This document shows, one piece after another, positions 32,768 through 42,206 of a DNA stretch of 42,206 bases. The stretch's first letter is position 1, and every line of letters begins with the position of its first letter. Both the position numbers and the translations under genes were made by a program. The notes beneath the pieces were generated by a model. It was not told the DNA's origin, made no database searches, and saw nothing but the letters and a program-made list of their open reading frames with translations. Origin of the DNA: an uncultured Gammaproteobacteria bacterium (lineage in GTDB: Bacteria > Pseudomonadota > Gammaproteobacteria > UBA4575); NCBI GenBank assembly GCA_938074525.1, contig CALJEX010000009.1, positions 1 through 42,206 of the forward strand, written 5' to 3'.

Positions 32768-33850
32768 GTGCTTCTATATTTATTTGAATACCTAGAACAA
32801 TATAACAGCGTTTTTAACGTGTTTGGGTATCTTACTTTGCGTTCGATATTGGGTGTATTGACTGCATTAGTGATTTGCTTTGTGACAGGTCCAATTATGA
32901 TTCGTCGATTGTCTGACTATAGTGTGAAACAAAATATTCGTTCAGATGGCCCGCAGACTCATCTGTTAAAGGCAGGAACACCAACCATGGGTGGAGCGTT
33001 TTTATTGTTGAGTATTCTGGTGAGTACTTTGTTGTGGGGAGACTTGGAGAATCGTTATATCTGGGTAGTGTGTTTCGTTACGTTTGCATTTGGTGCGATT
33101 GGTGCATTTGATGACATTAAAAAATTAATTCAAGGAGGCAGTGCCGGTATTTCAGCGCGGCTTAAATATGCACTGCAGTCAGCGGTAGCTTTGGTTGCAG
33201 CTTGGTGGCTATTTCAAACGGCTGTAGTGCCAGTCGAAACAAATTTATATGTGCCATTCTTTAAGAACATAGTCATTGATTTGGGTGCATGGTTCATTGT
33301 GCTGACTTACTTCGTTATTGTTGGTTCAAGCAATGCAGTCAACTTAACTGATGGGTTAGATGGTTTAGCCATTATGCCCACGGCGATGGTAGCAGGTGCA
33401 TTGGGCATATTTGCATATGTTAGTGGTCACTCTGCTTTTGCAGAGTATTTAGCTATTCCTTTTATTCCATTAGCAGGTGAACTCATCGTTTTTTGCGCAG
33501 CGATTGTAGGCGCCGGCCTGGGATTTTTATGGTTTAACGCCTATCCCGCTCAAGTGTTTATGGGTGATGTGGGTGCATTGTCTTTGGGTGCTGCATTAGG
33601 TGTGGTGGCAGTACTGGTGAGACAAGAAATCGTATTAGTGATTATGGGTGGAGTTTTTGTAGTTGAAACACTATCAGTCATGATTCAAGTGGCGTCGTAT
33701 AAGTTGACTGGAAAGCGTGTGTTTAAGATGGCGCCACTACATCATCATTTTGAATTGAGGGGTTGGCCAGAGCCAAGAGTAATTGTTCGCTTTTGGATTA
33801 TTACAGTAATTCTGGTGTTAATCGGTCTGGCGACCTTGAAGATTAGGTAG
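32768..33850 (+). CDS. mraY: Phospho-MurNAc-pentapeptide translocase
   Basis: MraY makes lipid I on the cytoplasmic membrane. The 360-aa polytopic protein shows about ten hydrophobic segments and the active-site motifs [35 protein letters not shown] and [22 protein letters not shown]. The GTG start gives [25 protein letters not shown], the typical family N-terminus. Confidence 0.97.
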   Translation: MLLYLFEYLEQYNSVFNVFGYLTLRSILGVLTALVICFVTGPIMIRRLSDYSVKQNIRSDGPQTHLLKAGTPTMGGAFLLLSILVSTLLWGDLENRYIWVVCFVTFAFGAIGAFDDIKKLIQGGSAGISARLKYALQSAVALVAAWWLFQTAVVPVETNLYVPFFKNIVIDLGAWFIVLTYFVIVGSSNAVNLTDGLDGLAIMPTAMVAGALGIFAYVSGHSAFAEYLAIPFIPLAGELIVFCAAIVGAGLGFLWFNAYPAQVFMGDVGALSLGAALGVVAVLVRQEIVLVIMGGVFVVETLSVMIQVASYKLTGKRVFKMAPLHHHFELRGWPEPRVIVRFWIITVILVLIGLATLKIR

Positions 33851-33856
33851 ACGCAG

Positions 33857-35224
33857 GTGGGTGTTAATTATTCAGTGAAAATTGATCCGACAAATTACTT
33901 GGTTATTGGTGCAGGAGTATCAGGCTTATCTGCGGCCGAGTATTTGTTGGTGAGAAATAAACAGTTTCGAATCATGGATAGTCGTGGCTTGCCACCGAAT
34001 GCTGCAAAAATAAAAAATATCTTATCTGATACACAAGTGTGCTTTGGTAAGTTTGATCAACAATGGCTAAAAGAAGCTGATGTGATTGTGTTGAGTCCCG
34101 GCGTGTCTCCACACTTGCCGGAGATTCAGAGCGCAGTCAATCGCGGTGCTGAATTATTAGGTGATGTTGAATTATTTGCGCGTGAAGTAACTAAGCCATA
34201 TATCGCAATTACTGGCTCAAATGGGAAAAGCACAGTAACAACGCTGGCAGCAGCGATCTTGCAAAGCCAAGGTCTTGAAGCAAAGGCATGTGCCAATATT
34301 GGCGAACCTGTGTTGAATTTGATTGATGATAAATCTATCGACGTATATGTGTTGGAGTTGTCGAGCTTCCAGTTGGAAACCTGTTCGTCCATTCGCCCTC
34401 ATGCTGCAGTGGTACTTAATATTAGTGATGATCATTTAGATCGGTATGCTAGTTTTGATGAATATGCTGCTATTAAGCAATCAATATATTCTAATGCTGA
34501 ACTAAAGATTATTCCTCGTGATGAGAATCAAGATGAGAGCTTCACTGCTTCTGGGGAAAAGATTAGTTTTGGGCAAGATGCTCCTAGTGAAAATAATTAT
34601 GGAATTCAGCAAGATGGTGTTACCAGATGGCTAGTGCGTGGTGAGCAAAAACTAATTAAAGCTTCCGAGATACCACTAATGGGAGTAGTAGGTGAATTAA
34701 ATGTATTGGCTGCTTTGGCCTTAACAGATTCATTTGTGCAAGATCAAGCTAAGGCATTAGAAGCAATACGTATGTTTAAGGGATTGCCGCATCGTTGTGA
34801 ATTAGTGCTCGACTGTAATGATGTGCAATGGATAGATGATAGTAAAGGGACTAATGTAGGTGCGACTGCTTCGGCGATCACGGGCTTAGATCGCCCAATA
34901 GTGTTGATTCTGGGAGGTGTGCATAAAGGTGGTTCTCTAGATGTATTAATTGAAGCGGTGCGAGATCGGGTTGATCTGGTAATTGCTTTTGGGCGTGATA
35001 AGCAAATATTTATTGATGCATTAAAAGATATTGTAGAAGTTATTCAGCAAAATTCTTTAACGGCATCTGTCGAGTATGCATATCAAAAAGCAAAGCCAGG
35101 CGAGGCAGTTCTATTTTCTCCGGCATGCGCGAGTTTTGATATGTTCTCAAATTACATAGAACGTGGCTTAGCATTTCAGTCAGCAATAAAGCAGTGTATT
35201 CAAAGAGATGATGATGGCTGCTGA
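33857..35224 (+). CDS. murD: UDP-MurNAc-L-Ala:D-glutamate ligase
   Basis: MurD adds D-Glu to the nucleotide precursor. The 455-aa Mur ligase has an N-terminal Rossmann region (YLVIGAGVSGLSAAEYL), the ATP loop AITGSNGKSTVTTL, ELSSFQLET, NISDDHLDRY and WIDDSKGTNVGAT, which are MurD hallmarks. GTG 33857 is used; an in-frame GTG at 33875 is possible. The 3' end overlaps ftsW by 17 bases. Confidence 0.96.
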   Translation: MGVNYSVKIDPTNYLVIGAGVSGLSAAEYLLVRNKQFRIMDSRGLPPNAAKIKNILSDTQVCFGKFDQQWLKEADVIVLSPGVSPHLPEIQSAVNRGAELLGDVELFAREVTKPYIAITGSNGKSTVTTLAAAILQSQGLEAKACANIGEPVLNLIDDKSIDVYVLELSSFQLETCSSIRPHAAVVLNISDDHLDRYASFDEYAAIKQSIYSNAELKIIPRDENQDESFTASGEKISFGQDAPSENNYGIQQDGVTRWLVRGEQKLIKASEIPLMGVVGELNVLAALALTDSFVQDQAKALEAIRMFKGLPHRCELVLDCNDVQWIDDSKGTNVGATASAITGLDRPIVLILGGVHKGGSLDVLIEAVRDRVDLVIAFGRDKQIFIDALKDIVEVIQQNSLTASVEYAYQKAKPGEAVLFSPACASFDMFSNYIERGLAFQSAIKQCIQRDDDGC

Positions 35225-36407
35225 TAATAAGCAAATCAGTGTGCAAGAATCAATTGCCAATATAATTGATGTGCAGATGTTGTTTGCGCTGATGATTTTG
35301 CTCGGCATTGGCATCACTATGATGACCTCAACCACGGTTGAGATTGGTTATAAAAGTCATGCCGACGCTTTCTTTTATGTCAAAAAACAAATGATGTTTT
35401 TGTTGTTGGGCGGGCTATGTATTTTTGCAATAGCACGTATCCGATTGGCGTATTGGGAACAGCTAGGACCATTCTTACTGGTGGTGACCATAGCATTATT
35501 AGTGATGGTGTTGATCCCGGGTTTTGGAGCAAGTGTTAATGGCAGTAGTCGCTGGATTGTATTGGGACCGATTTCATTGCAAGTGTCTGAGTTCACGAAA
35601 GTAGCCATGATAGTTTATTTGTCGGGATACATCGTTAGACACGGCTCCAATGTGCAGCAAAATTTTTCTGCTTTTATTAATCCAATGGCGTTGGTAAGTA
35701 TTATTGCAGTGTTATTGATGATGGAGCCAGACTTCGGTTCTACTGTTGTGTTAACAGCTTTAGTGTTTACCATGCTCTACTTGGGCGGGGTACGTCTAGC
35801 ACCATTTATATTATCAACTGCTTTCTCTATATTGGTTATGTATTTTTTAGCTAGAAGTAATGAAGAGCGTTGGTCAAGAGTAACAACATTTTGGCGACCA
35901 TTTGAAGATCCTCTAGGCGATGGTTTTCAATTAACTCAAGCATTAATTGCGATTGGTAATGGTGGCATTTTTGGCGAAGGTTTGGGTGGAAGCATTCAAA
36001 AATTATTCTATCTAACAGAAGCACACAATGATTTTGTATTTTCAGTGTTAGCCGAAGAAATGGGCTTAGTTGGTATTGCAATACTATTGTGCGCGTACTT
36101 TGTGTTTATCTGGCGTTGTTTTTCCTTGGCAAGTAAAGCTCAAAAACAACATATGACATTTGCACAAAATATTGCTTATGGCATCGGTATTTGGTTTACC
36201 TTGCAGGCAACGATTCATGTCGGCGTCAATATGGGGTTATTGCCAACCAAAGGATTGAGTATGCCTTTCATAAGCGTGGGAGGGAGTAATCTGCTGGCAA
36301 GTTGTATTGCTGTAGGGTTGCTAGTGCGAGTGTACTTAGAAGTAAATCAGCAGGGTGCGAGACGCGTACATAGACCGCGCCGTGTTAGCACTCGGAAGGC
36401 TGGGTAA
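35208..36407 (+). CDS. ftsW: FtsW, septal peptidoglycan glycosyltransferase
   Basis: FtsW is a SEDS-family polymerase working with FtsI at the septum. The 399-aa protein has about ten transmembrane segments and SEDS motifs: GASVNGSSRWIVLGPISLQVSEFTK, MEPDFGSTVV, EAHNDFVFSVLAEEMGLVG and GLLPTKGLSMPFISVGGSN. Three consecutive ATGs at 35208-35216 could each start it. It overlaps murD at the 5' end and shares one base with the murG start. Confidence 0.96.
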   Translation: MMMAADNKQISVQESIANIIDVQMLFALMILLGIGITMMTSTTVEIGYKSHADAFFYVKKQMMFLLLGGLCIFAIARIRLAYWEQLGPFLLVVTIALLVMVLIPGFGASVNGSSRWIVLGPISLQVSEFTKVAMIVYLSGYIVRHGSNVQQNFSAFINPMALVSIIAVLLMMEPDFGSTVVLTALVFTMLYLGGVRLAPFILSTAFSILVMYFLARSNEERWSRVTTFWRPFEDPLGDGFQLTQALIAIGNGGIFGEGLGGSIQKLFYLTEAHNDFVFSVLAEEMGLVGIAILLCAYFVFIWRCFSLASKAQKQHMTFAQNIAYGIGIWFTLQATIHVGVNMGLLPTKGLSMPFISVGGSNLLASCIAVGLLVRVYLEVNQQGARRVHRPRRVSTRKAG

Positions 36408-37495
36408 TGGATATGCAGCCAGTAATGATATTAGCTGGGGGTACAGGAGGCCACGTATTTCCTGCGTTAGCAGTGGCAAATGAATTACGTGACCGAGGCG
36501 TACCGATTATATGGGTGGGTACAAATAAAGGTATTGAATCAAGAGTGGTACCAGCTGCAGATTTTCCGCTGGCCATAATGAATGTACAAGGATTAAGAGG
36601 TAAAGGTTTCTTGCAGTATGTACGTGCGCCAATAATTATTATTAAAGCACTTTACGAAAGCTTATCTATATTGCTCAAGCATAAGCCTTGTGCATTGCTG
36701 GGCATGGGTGGCTTTGTCGCAGGGCCGTGTGCTTTAGTGGGAGTGCTGCTTCGAAAGCCGTTAATTATCCACGAGCAAAATGCCATTGTTGGTTTGACCA
36801 ATCGAATATTAGCACCGCTTAGTCGTATTATGTTTACCGGATTTCCCATTCAATACAAAAAGCAAAAACTTGAGTACTGCGGCAATCCAGTGCGCAGTAA
36901 ATTAATGAATATCGAAAGTCCTGAGAAAAGACTGGCGGATCGAGGAAGCGTTAAGCGATTGTTGATTGTTGGTGGTAGTCAAGGAGCAGCATCACTGAAT
37001 AAATTTATTCCACAAGCCCTGGCAATCATCTCGTCATCAATACAAGTTGAAGTCTGGCATCAAACTGGCGCAAACAGGTGCGAAGCTACGCTAAAGAGTT
37101 ATCAGCAACATAGCTTGCAAGTTAAAGTAGATGAATTTATAGATGATATCGATCAGGCGTACATTTGGGCAGATCTTATCGTATGCAGAAGCGGAGCAAT
37201 TACCCTGGCCGAAGTGGCAGCAGTGGGTTTGGGCTCAGTGCTAGTGCCTTATCCTTATGCGGTTGATGATCATCAAACAGCAAATGCACGCAGCTATGTT
37301 GAAGCGGGTGCGTCACAACTTATATCTGAATCAGAGATGTCTTCAGAGAAACTGGCAAAAATTTTATTAGAGCTGCTGACTAGTTCAGAACAATTAATGA
37401 ATATGGCCTGTGCAGCTAAAAAGCTAGTACAAGGTGATGCGAGCAAAAGAGTCGCAGACGAATGCATGACAGCTTGTGGCTGCGGTGAGCAATAA
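36407..37495 (+). CDS. murG: MurG, lipid II-forming GlcNAc transferase
   Basis: MurG converts lipid I to lipid II at the inner face of the membrane. The 362-aa GT-B glycosyltransferase has the N-terminal GGTGGHVFPALAVA loop, GMGGFVAGPCAL, HEQNAIVGLTNRIL and the UDP-GlcNAc-binding VGGSQGAASLN, plus CRSGAITLAEVAAVGLGSVLVPYP. The stop TAA is followed immediately by the murC ATG. Confidence 0.97.
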   Translation: MDMQPVMILAGGTGGHVFPALAVANELRDRGVPIIWVGTNKGIESRVVPAADFPLAIMNVQGLRGKGFLQYVRAPIIIIKALYESLSILLKHKPCALLGMGGFVAGPCALVGVLLRKPLIIHEQNAIVGLTNRILAPLSRIMFTGFPIQYKKQKLEYCGNPVRSKLMNIESPEKRLADRGSVKRLLIVGGSQGAASLNKFIPQALAIISSSIQVEVWHQTGANRCEATLKSYQQHSLQVKVDEFIDDIDQAYIWADLIVCRSGAITLAEVAAVGLGSVLVPYPYAVDDHQTANARSYVEAGASQLISESEMSSEKLAKILLELLTSSEQLMNMACAAKKLVQGDASKRVADECMTACGCGEQ

Positions 37496-38926
37496 ATGAA
37501 TTATGTAACCCCAACATTGCCCATGAGGAAAATACGAAATGTATTTTTCGTTGGTATTGGTGGTGTTGGTATGAGTGGAATTGCAGAAGTGATGCTTAAT
37601 CTTGAATTCAATGTATTTGGTTCGGATAGCCACCCTAATGCAGCCACTGCTAGGCTAGAGAGTTTGGGTGCCATTATATATTCGTCGCATCAGTCGCAAA
37701 ATGTTAAAGATATGGATGTCGTCGTCGTGTCATCTGCGATCGACCCAGAAAATGTAGAAGTGGTTTCAGCGCTAGAACATCGTATACCTATTATTCAGCG
37801 TGCAGAAATGTTGGCTGAGCTAATGAGGTTCCGCCAAGGTATTGCCATTGCGGGAACTCATGGGAAAACAACGACGACTAGTCTCGTTGCTACAGTGATG
37901 GCCGAGGCTGGATTGGATCCAACATTTATTGTTGGCGGCAGAGTGAATAGTGTTGGCACTAACTCTCAGCTGGGGCGTAGTGAGTATTTGGTGGCTGAAG
38001 CAGATGAGAGTGATGCATCATTTTTGCATTTGCAACCAGTGGTTTCTGTCGTGACTAATATTGATGCAGATCACTTGTCTAGTTACGAGAATGATTTTGA
38101 AAAGTTGCGAAACGCATTCGTAGAGTTTTTGCACAATATACCATTCTATGGTTTAGCGGTTTTGTGCATAGATGATGATGTTGTACGCGGTTTAATTCCT
38201 GAGGTTGCACGTCCTTATATTACTTATGGATTTAGCGAAGACGCGGATTTGTATGCGAGTGATCTCATTTATGATGGTGAAAAAACCACATTTAAAGTCA
38301 GTGGTAAAAATATTTCAGAGCAGATGACGTTCACTTTAAATCTGCCTGGTAAACATAATGTTTTGAATGCACTTGCAAGTATCGCCGTAGGACTTGAGCT
38401 CGAAGTGCCTGCGCAAAAAATTGCGTCAGCGCTTAAAAACTTTGCCGGTATTGGTAGAAGAATGCAGCATATTGGCACAGTTTCACTGGATGGTGGTGAC
38501 GCCGAGTTCATCGATGATTATGCGCATCACCCCAAAGAAATTGCCGCGACGGTTGACGGTATACGTCATGGTTGGTCGCAAAGACGGATTGTTGCTGTGT
38601 TCCAGCCGCATCGTTATACGCGCACAAGAGATTTGTTTGATGAGTTTATCGCAGTGTTGAATGAAGTCGATGTGTTGTTGTTGCTAAATGTTTATCCGGC
38701 AGGAGAAAAATTAATTAATAATGCTGATAGTCGTGCGTTGGCTCATGCATTACGTCTGCGTGGGAAGCTAGATGCAGTGCTGTTAGAGAATGACCAAGAA
38801 CTAAGTTCTACTTTGGCAAAAATTGTCGTACCCAACGATATTGTGATTACTCTAGGTGCAGGCAGTATTGGAAGATTAGCCTCATCGCTATATGAACAAG
38901 TACAAGCAGAGGTGAAGTTAGCGTGA
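37496..38926 (+). CDS. murC: UDP-MurNAc:L-alanine ligase
   Basis: MurC adds L-Ala to UDP-MurNAc, the first step of stem-peptide synthesis. The 476-aa protein has the Rossmann start FVGIGGVGMSGIAEVM, the ATP loop AIAGTHGKTTTTSLVA, EADESDASFLHL, NIDADHLSSY and DDYAHHPKEIAAT. All are normal for MurC. It overlaps the murB start by four bases. Confidence 0.97.
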   Translation: MNYVTPTLPMRKIRNVFFVGIGGVGMSGIAEVMLNLEFNVFGSDSHPNAATARLESLGAIIYSSHQSQNVKDMDVVVVSSAIDPENVEVVSALEHRIPIIQRAEMLAELMRFRQGIAIAGTHGKTTTTSLVATVMAEAGLDPTFIVGGRVNSVGTNSQLGRSEYLVAEADESDASFLHLQPVVSVVTNIDADHLSSYENDFEKLRNAFVEFLHNIPFYGLAVLCIDDDVVRGLIPEVARPYITYGFSEDADLYASDLIYDGEKTTFKVSGKNISEQMTFTLNLPGKHNVLNALASIAVGLELEVPAQKIASALKNFAGIGRRMQHIGTVSLDGGDAEFIDDYAHHPKEIAATVDGIRHGWSQRRIVAVFQPHRYTRTRDLFDEFIAVLNEVDVLLLLNVYPAGEKLINNADSRALAHALRLRGKLDAVLLENDQELSSTLAKIVVPNDIVITLGAGSIGRLASSLYEQVQAEVKLA

Positions 38927-39828
38927 TGACTATGATTAATACGCCGACAACACGAGGTAAATTATTATTTGATGTGTCGCTGTCGCGTTATAACACTTGG
39001 GGTGTGGGTGGAAACGCACAATGTGTATTTCATCCTGCAGACATTGAAGACCTTAGTGACTTTCTGGCTAATACTGACAAAGATGTTCCACTCACTTGGT
39101 TGGGGCTTGGGTCAAATGTATTAATTCGTGATGGTGGGATTGAAGGCATAGTCATTATTACTCAAACAGGGCTTAAGCAAATTCGTTTTGGTGGTGAGCA
39201 TAGTGTTTATGCGCAAGCGGGTGTGGCATGTGCAAAGTTAGCGCGAGCAACTGTCAGCAAAAGTCTTGTTGGAGTTGAGTTTATGGCGGGCATCCCTGGA
39301 ACTGTGGGTGGTGCGCTAGCAATGAACGCAGGGGCTTTCGGAGGACATACTTGGCATAACGTGAGTCATGTTGACGTGATTAATCGCCGTGGTGATATCG
39401 CAAGAAGAGAGGTTAGTGAATACGAATACGGCTATCGATATGTTAAGAATTTTGAAGGGGAGTGGTTTGTTGGGGCGAGTTTCGATCTCGACTTAGATGA
39501 GCTTGGTACTAAAGTCGTTTCTATAAAAGAGTTACTTGCACAACGCGCGCAATCCCAACCCATCGGTAAAAAGAATTGCGGTTCAGTATTTAAAAATCCA
39601 GAGCAAGGCTATGCTGCTAAATTAATAGAGCAATGTGGACTCAAAGGATTTGTTATCGGCGGGGCATGCGTGTCTAACAAACATGCTAATTTCATTATTA
39701 ATGAAAAAAATGCGACTGCAGAAGATATAGAGCAATTAATGCAGCATGTTCAAGATACAGTAAGACAGCATTGCAATATAGATTTGGTGCCAGAAGTAAA
39801 ATTTCTTGGCAATAAAGGTGCTGCATGA
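38923..39828 (+). CDS. murB: UDP-N-acetylenolpyruvoylglucosamine reductase
   Basis: MurB is a flavoenzyme that reduces the enolpyruvyl intermediate to UDP-MurNAc with NADPH. The 301-aa protein shows NTWGVGGNAQ, GLGSNVLIRDGG, FMAGIPGTVGGALAMNAGAFGG (FAD-binding) and NCGSVFKNP with the catalytic Ser. VPEVKFLG near the end supplies the catalytic Glu. Its roughly 300-residue length is closer to the short type II MurB than to E. coli MurB. The start may be GTG 38923 or ATG 38926 or 38932. Confidence 0.95.
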   Translation: MMTMINTPTTRGKLLFDVSLSRYNTWGVGGNAQCVFHPADIEDLSDFLANTDKDVPLTWLGLGSNVLIRDGGIEGIVIITQTGLKQIRFGGEHSVYAQAGVACAKLARATVSKSLVGVEFMAGIPGTVGGALAMNAGAFGGHTWHNVSHVDVINRRGDIARREVSEYEYGYRYVKNFEGEWFVGASFDLDLDELGTKVVSIKELLAQRAQSQPIGKKNCGSVFKNPEQGYAAKLIEQCGLKGFVIGGACVSNKHANFIINEKNATAEDIEQLMQHVQDTVRQHCNIDLVPEVKFLGNKGAA

Positions 39829-40748
39829 GAACGGTTAACATGAAAAAGTATGGAAAAGTTGCCGTGTTAATGGGTGGTGCTTCAGGTGAGCGTGAAATTT
39901 CTCTGAAAAGTGGTGCAGCAGTGCTGAAAGCATTACTGAATAGCGGTGTTGATGCTCATGGTGTTGATGTCGATAAAAATATTTTTAGTTTTCTGCAAAC
40001 GAATAACTTTGATCGAGTATTTATTGCGCTTCATGGTTGCGGTGGTGAAGATGGAGCGATGCAAGGGGGCTTGGAAATGCTTGGTTTGCCTTATACAGGC
40101 AGCGATATTATGAGCTCTAGTATTTGCATGAATAAGTTAATGACTAAGAAACTATGGATGACTGCCGGCGTGCAGTCGCCGAAATTTATGTCAGTTGATA
40201 AAGCAGTTGATTTTCAACAAGTCAAGGCTGTACTAGGTGCACCATTTGTAATTAAGCCATCATTGGAGGGTTCAAGTTTAGGTATCCACAAAGTGAATAA
40301 TGAGCAGGAATTTAAATCTGCAATAAACGACGCGCAGAAGTATCAAGGCGCTTTGATGGCAGAACAATGGGTTAATGGAAATGAATATACCGTGGCTGTA
40401 TTAAATGGTGTTGCTCTACCGGTGATCAAGCTTGAGACACCGCATGAATTTTACGATTTTGAAGCAAAATATCAGGCTAACGATACTCAATATATTCTTC
40501 CTTGTGGTTTGGGTGAGATCGAAGAGAATGCACTTAAGGCTGAAGCGCTAAATGCATTCAATGCAACCTCTGCCACAGGTTGGGGGCGTGTTGATGTGAT
40601 GGTAGATGCAGATAGTCAACGTTGGTTTCTAGAAGTGAATACGGTACCAGGTATGACTGATCATAGTCTTGTGCCGATGGCGGCTGCAAGTGCTGGCATT
40701 AAGTTTGAGCAACTAGTGTTGAATATTTTAGATACAACATTTAACTAA
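39825..40748 (+). CDS. ddlB: D-alanine:D-alanine ligase
   Basis: Ddl makes the D-Ala-D-Ala dipeptide used by MurF. The 307-aa ATP-grasp enzyme has VAVLMGGASGEREISLKSG, ALHGCGGEDGAMQGGLEMLGLPYTGS, VIKPSLEGSSLG and VNTVPGMTDHSLVPMAA. The ATG at 39825 overlaps the murB stop; an alternative ATG at 39840 (MKKYGKVAVL) would match the usual N-terminus and is plausible. Confidence 0.96.
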   Translation: MRTVNMKKYGKVAVLMGGASGEREISLKSGAAVLKALLNSGVDAHGVDVDKNIFSFLQTNNFDRVFIALHGCGGEDGAMQGGLEMLGLPYTGSDIMSSSICMNKLMTKKLWMTAGVQSPKFMSVDKAVDFQQVKAVLGAPFVIKPSLEGSSLGIHKVNNEQEFKSAINDAQKYQGALMAEQWVNGNEYTVAVLNGVALPVIKLETPHEFYDFEAKYQANDTQYILPCGLGEIEENALKAEALNAFNATSATGWGRVDVMVDADSQRWFLEVNTVPGMTDHSLVPMAAASAGIKFEQLVLNILDTTFN

Positions 40749-40762
40749 GCGATATTTCATCA

Positions 40763-41506
40763 ATGGCAAAGAAAGTTAAAAGAAATCAGCGTCGAGTCAC
40801 TCGCAATAATAGTGAGACTGTACGCATTGATTTTCGCGAAGTGGGTAAATTGATCGCGGTTGCTCTGGTGGTTATTGCTGGCATATGGATGACTAAAAAA
40901 GTTGAAGATGTATCAATTAAAACAATAGAAATTCAGAGTGCGTTGACTAAGGTGAGTAAATCAGAGATTCGTACTATTGCTGAGAACTATATGCATGATG
41001 GATTTTTTACGGTTGACCTAGGCTCATTTGAAGGTCAGCTAAACGATATTCCCTGGGTGTATCAAGCCAATATAAAAAGGCAGTGGCCGAGTAAATTAGT
41101 GATAGAAATTGCTGAGCAGCAACCATATTTCCGATGGGGCGAAAATCATTTGATTAACAAGTATGCCGAAGTTTTTTATGTGGGAAACACACAAAAATAT
41201 GCTTCGTTGCCATTACTACATGGTGTTAAAGGAAGAGAACGACACTTGATCGATTTGTATTACAAATATAGTGCGCGCTTTAAGCAAGTGGGTACTGATA
41301 TTTTGAAACTTAAGGAAGATGCGCGTTATGACAAGGAGATTACTTTGGTAGATGGTATATCAATTAATATTGGTCGAGAAAAAATAGATAAGCAGATTGA
41401 ACGCTGCTTATATTCTTTTGCAATGTTTACCAAAGCAGAGCGTGAGGCGATCGCAAGTATAGATCTTCGTCATAGTAATGGATTTGCAATTCGTTGGAAT
41501 GGTTAA
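40763..41506 (+). CDS. ftsQ: FtsQ, cell-division protein
   Basis: FtsQ is a bitopic division protein linking the early divisome to FtsB/FtsL. The 247-aa protein has a basic N-terminal cytoplasmic tail (KKVKRNQRRVTRNN), one transmembrane helix (about 30-45), a POTRA domain (ISIKTIEIQSALTKVSKSEIRTIAENY) and a beta domain. The segment IPWVYQANIKRQWPSKLVIEIAEQQPYFRW is a typical FtsQ signature. It follows ddlB by 14 bases and precedes ftsA by 23. Confidence 0.94.
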   Translation: MAKKVKRNQRRVTRNNSETVRIDFREVGKLIAVALVVIAGIWMTKKVEDVSIKTIEIQSALTKVSKSEIRTIAENYMHDGFFTVDLGSFEGQLNDIPWVYQANIKRQWPSKLVIEIAEQQPYFRWGENHLINKYAEVFYVGNTQKYASLPLLHGVKGRERHLIDLYYKYSARFKQVGTDILKLKEDARYDKEITLVDGISINIGREKIDKQIERCLYSFAMFTKAEREAIASIDLRHSNGFAIRWNG

Positions 41507-41529
41507 CTAATTTAGATTTATAAATAGAT

Positions 41530-42206
41530 ATGAGCAAAAAATCTGAAAACGGAATGATTGTCGGGCTAGATATAGGCACTTCTAAAATCGTGGCTATAGT
41601 GGCGGAGGTGAATGATGATAATGAGTTGGAAATTATTGGTGTTGGCACTCATATATCGCGTGGATTGAAGAAAGGTGTTGTAGTGAATATCGAATCTACA
41701 GTGCAATCAATTCAGCGTGCAGTAGAAGAAGCAGAGCTAATGGCTGGTTGCCAAATTCACTCAGTATATGCAGGTATTGCGGGTAGTCATATAAGGAGTA
41801 TGAATTCACATGGTATTGTCGCAATTCGAGATGGTGAAGTACTCGAGAGTGATGTGGAAAGAGTGATTGATGCAGCTAGAGCCTTGGCGATCCCTGCAGA
41901 TCAAAAAATACTTCACGTGTTACCACAAGAATTTATTATTGATCAGCAAGAAGGTATTCGCGAGCCGATAGGCATGTCTGGTGTACGCATGGAGGCGAAA
42001 GTGCATTTGGTGACAGGCGCTGTTTCTGCTGCGCAAAATATCATTAAGTGTATTGAGCGCTGCGGATTACATGCTGATGACGTTATTTTAGAGCAGTTGG
42101 CTTCAAGTTATTCGGTGCTAACTGAGGATGAAAAAGAACTTGGTATTTGTTTGGTCGATATTGGTGGGGGGACAACTGATATTGCGGTATTTACAGAAGG
42201 TGCGAT
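41530..42206 (+). CDS. ftsA: FtsA, actin-like divisome protein (5' part, cut by window end)
   Basis: FtsA tethers FtsZ to the membrane and recruits later division proteins. The first 225 codons are present: GLDIGTSKIVAIVAEV (phosphate 1), the SHI-domain 1C region HGIVAIRDGEVLESDVERVIDAARA, and CLVDIGGGTTDIAVF (phosphate 2). The frame is open to the window edge. ftsZ would be expected next. Confidence 0.97.
   Translation, partial: MSKKSENGMIVGLDIGTSKIVAIVAEVNDDNELEIIGVGTHISRGLKKGVVVNIESTVQSIQRAVEEAELMAGCQIHSVYAGIAGSHIRSMNSHGIVAIRDGEVLESDVERVIDAARALAIPADQKILHVLPQEFIIDQQEGIREPIGMSGVRMEAKVHLVTGAVSAAQNIIKCIERCGLHADDVILEQLASSYSVLTEDEKELGICLVDIGGGTTDIAVFTEGA

Overview
The window looks like A+T-rich chromosomal DNA from a sulfur-oxidizing gammaproteobacterium. 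It carries a complete oxidative-type dsr operon in the order dsrABEFHCMKLJOP, as in purple sulfur bacteria and SUP05-like lineages. Next to it is the gammaproteobacterial block lpoA-yraN-diaA / rsmI / rnpB / mraZ-dcw, arranged much as I recall it from Pseudomonas. I cannot assign a genus. There is no tRNA, insertion sequence, CRISPR array or phage gene, and genes are tightly packed.

Layout. (1) 1-4064, plus strand: the 3' end of a thiolase, a FadJ/FadB-type trifunctional protein and a long-chain acyl-CoA synthetase form a fatty-acid beta-oxidation operon. (2) 4078-5656: an unknown 107-aa protein on the minus strand, then a PiuC/YbiX-type Fe(II) dioxygenase and adenine phosphoribosyltransferase (apt). 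(3) 5657-6548: two small unnamed genes facing each other, a 65-aa plus-strand ORF behind a good CRP-like site and a 52-aa acidic minus-strand ORF with its own Shine-Dalgarno and terminator. (4) 6549-9007, minus strand: a five-gene cluster of a TauD-like dioxygenase, a 64-aa protein, a solo Cas6/Cmx6-like protein, a cysteine-free DsrC paralogue (RspA type) and a 67-aa protein, closed by a strong terminator. This is the most unusual part of the window. (5) 9008-9390: a divergent regulatory region with an 8-bp inverted repeat centred between two candidate promoters. (6) 9391-20300, plus strand: the dsr operon. (7) 20498-20734: a small C-terminally anchored membrane protein downstream of a CRP/FNR-like palindrome. 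(8) 20745-24980, minus strand: a GlcD/D-lactate dehydrogenase-like flavoenzyme, diaA, yraN and lpoA. (9) 25032-26301: rsmI and the RNase P RNA gene rnpB. (10) 26467-42206: the division and cell-wall (dcw) cluster mraZ-rsmH-ftsL-ftsI-murE-murF-mraY-murD-ftsW-murG-murC-murB-ddl-ftsQ-ftsA, the last gene cut by the window end.

How the genes work together. DsrEFH passes sulfane sulfur to the two C-terminal cysteines of DsrC. DsrAB with DsrL oxidises the sulfur to sulfite. The membrane complex DsrMKJOP is thought to reoxidise or recycle DsrC and exchange electrons with the quinone pool. A hairpin terminator between dsrC and dsrM, and hairpins at the dsrA/dsrB and dsrH/dsrC junctions, suggest that the soluble part is made in excess of the membrane part. 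The divergent RspA/Cas6-like cluster probably belongs to sulfur metabolism too: it pairs a DsrC-fold protein that has lost both redox cysteines with an RNA-endonuclease-fold protein that has no CRISPR array nearby. dsrN, dsrR and dsrS are absent after dsrP in this window.
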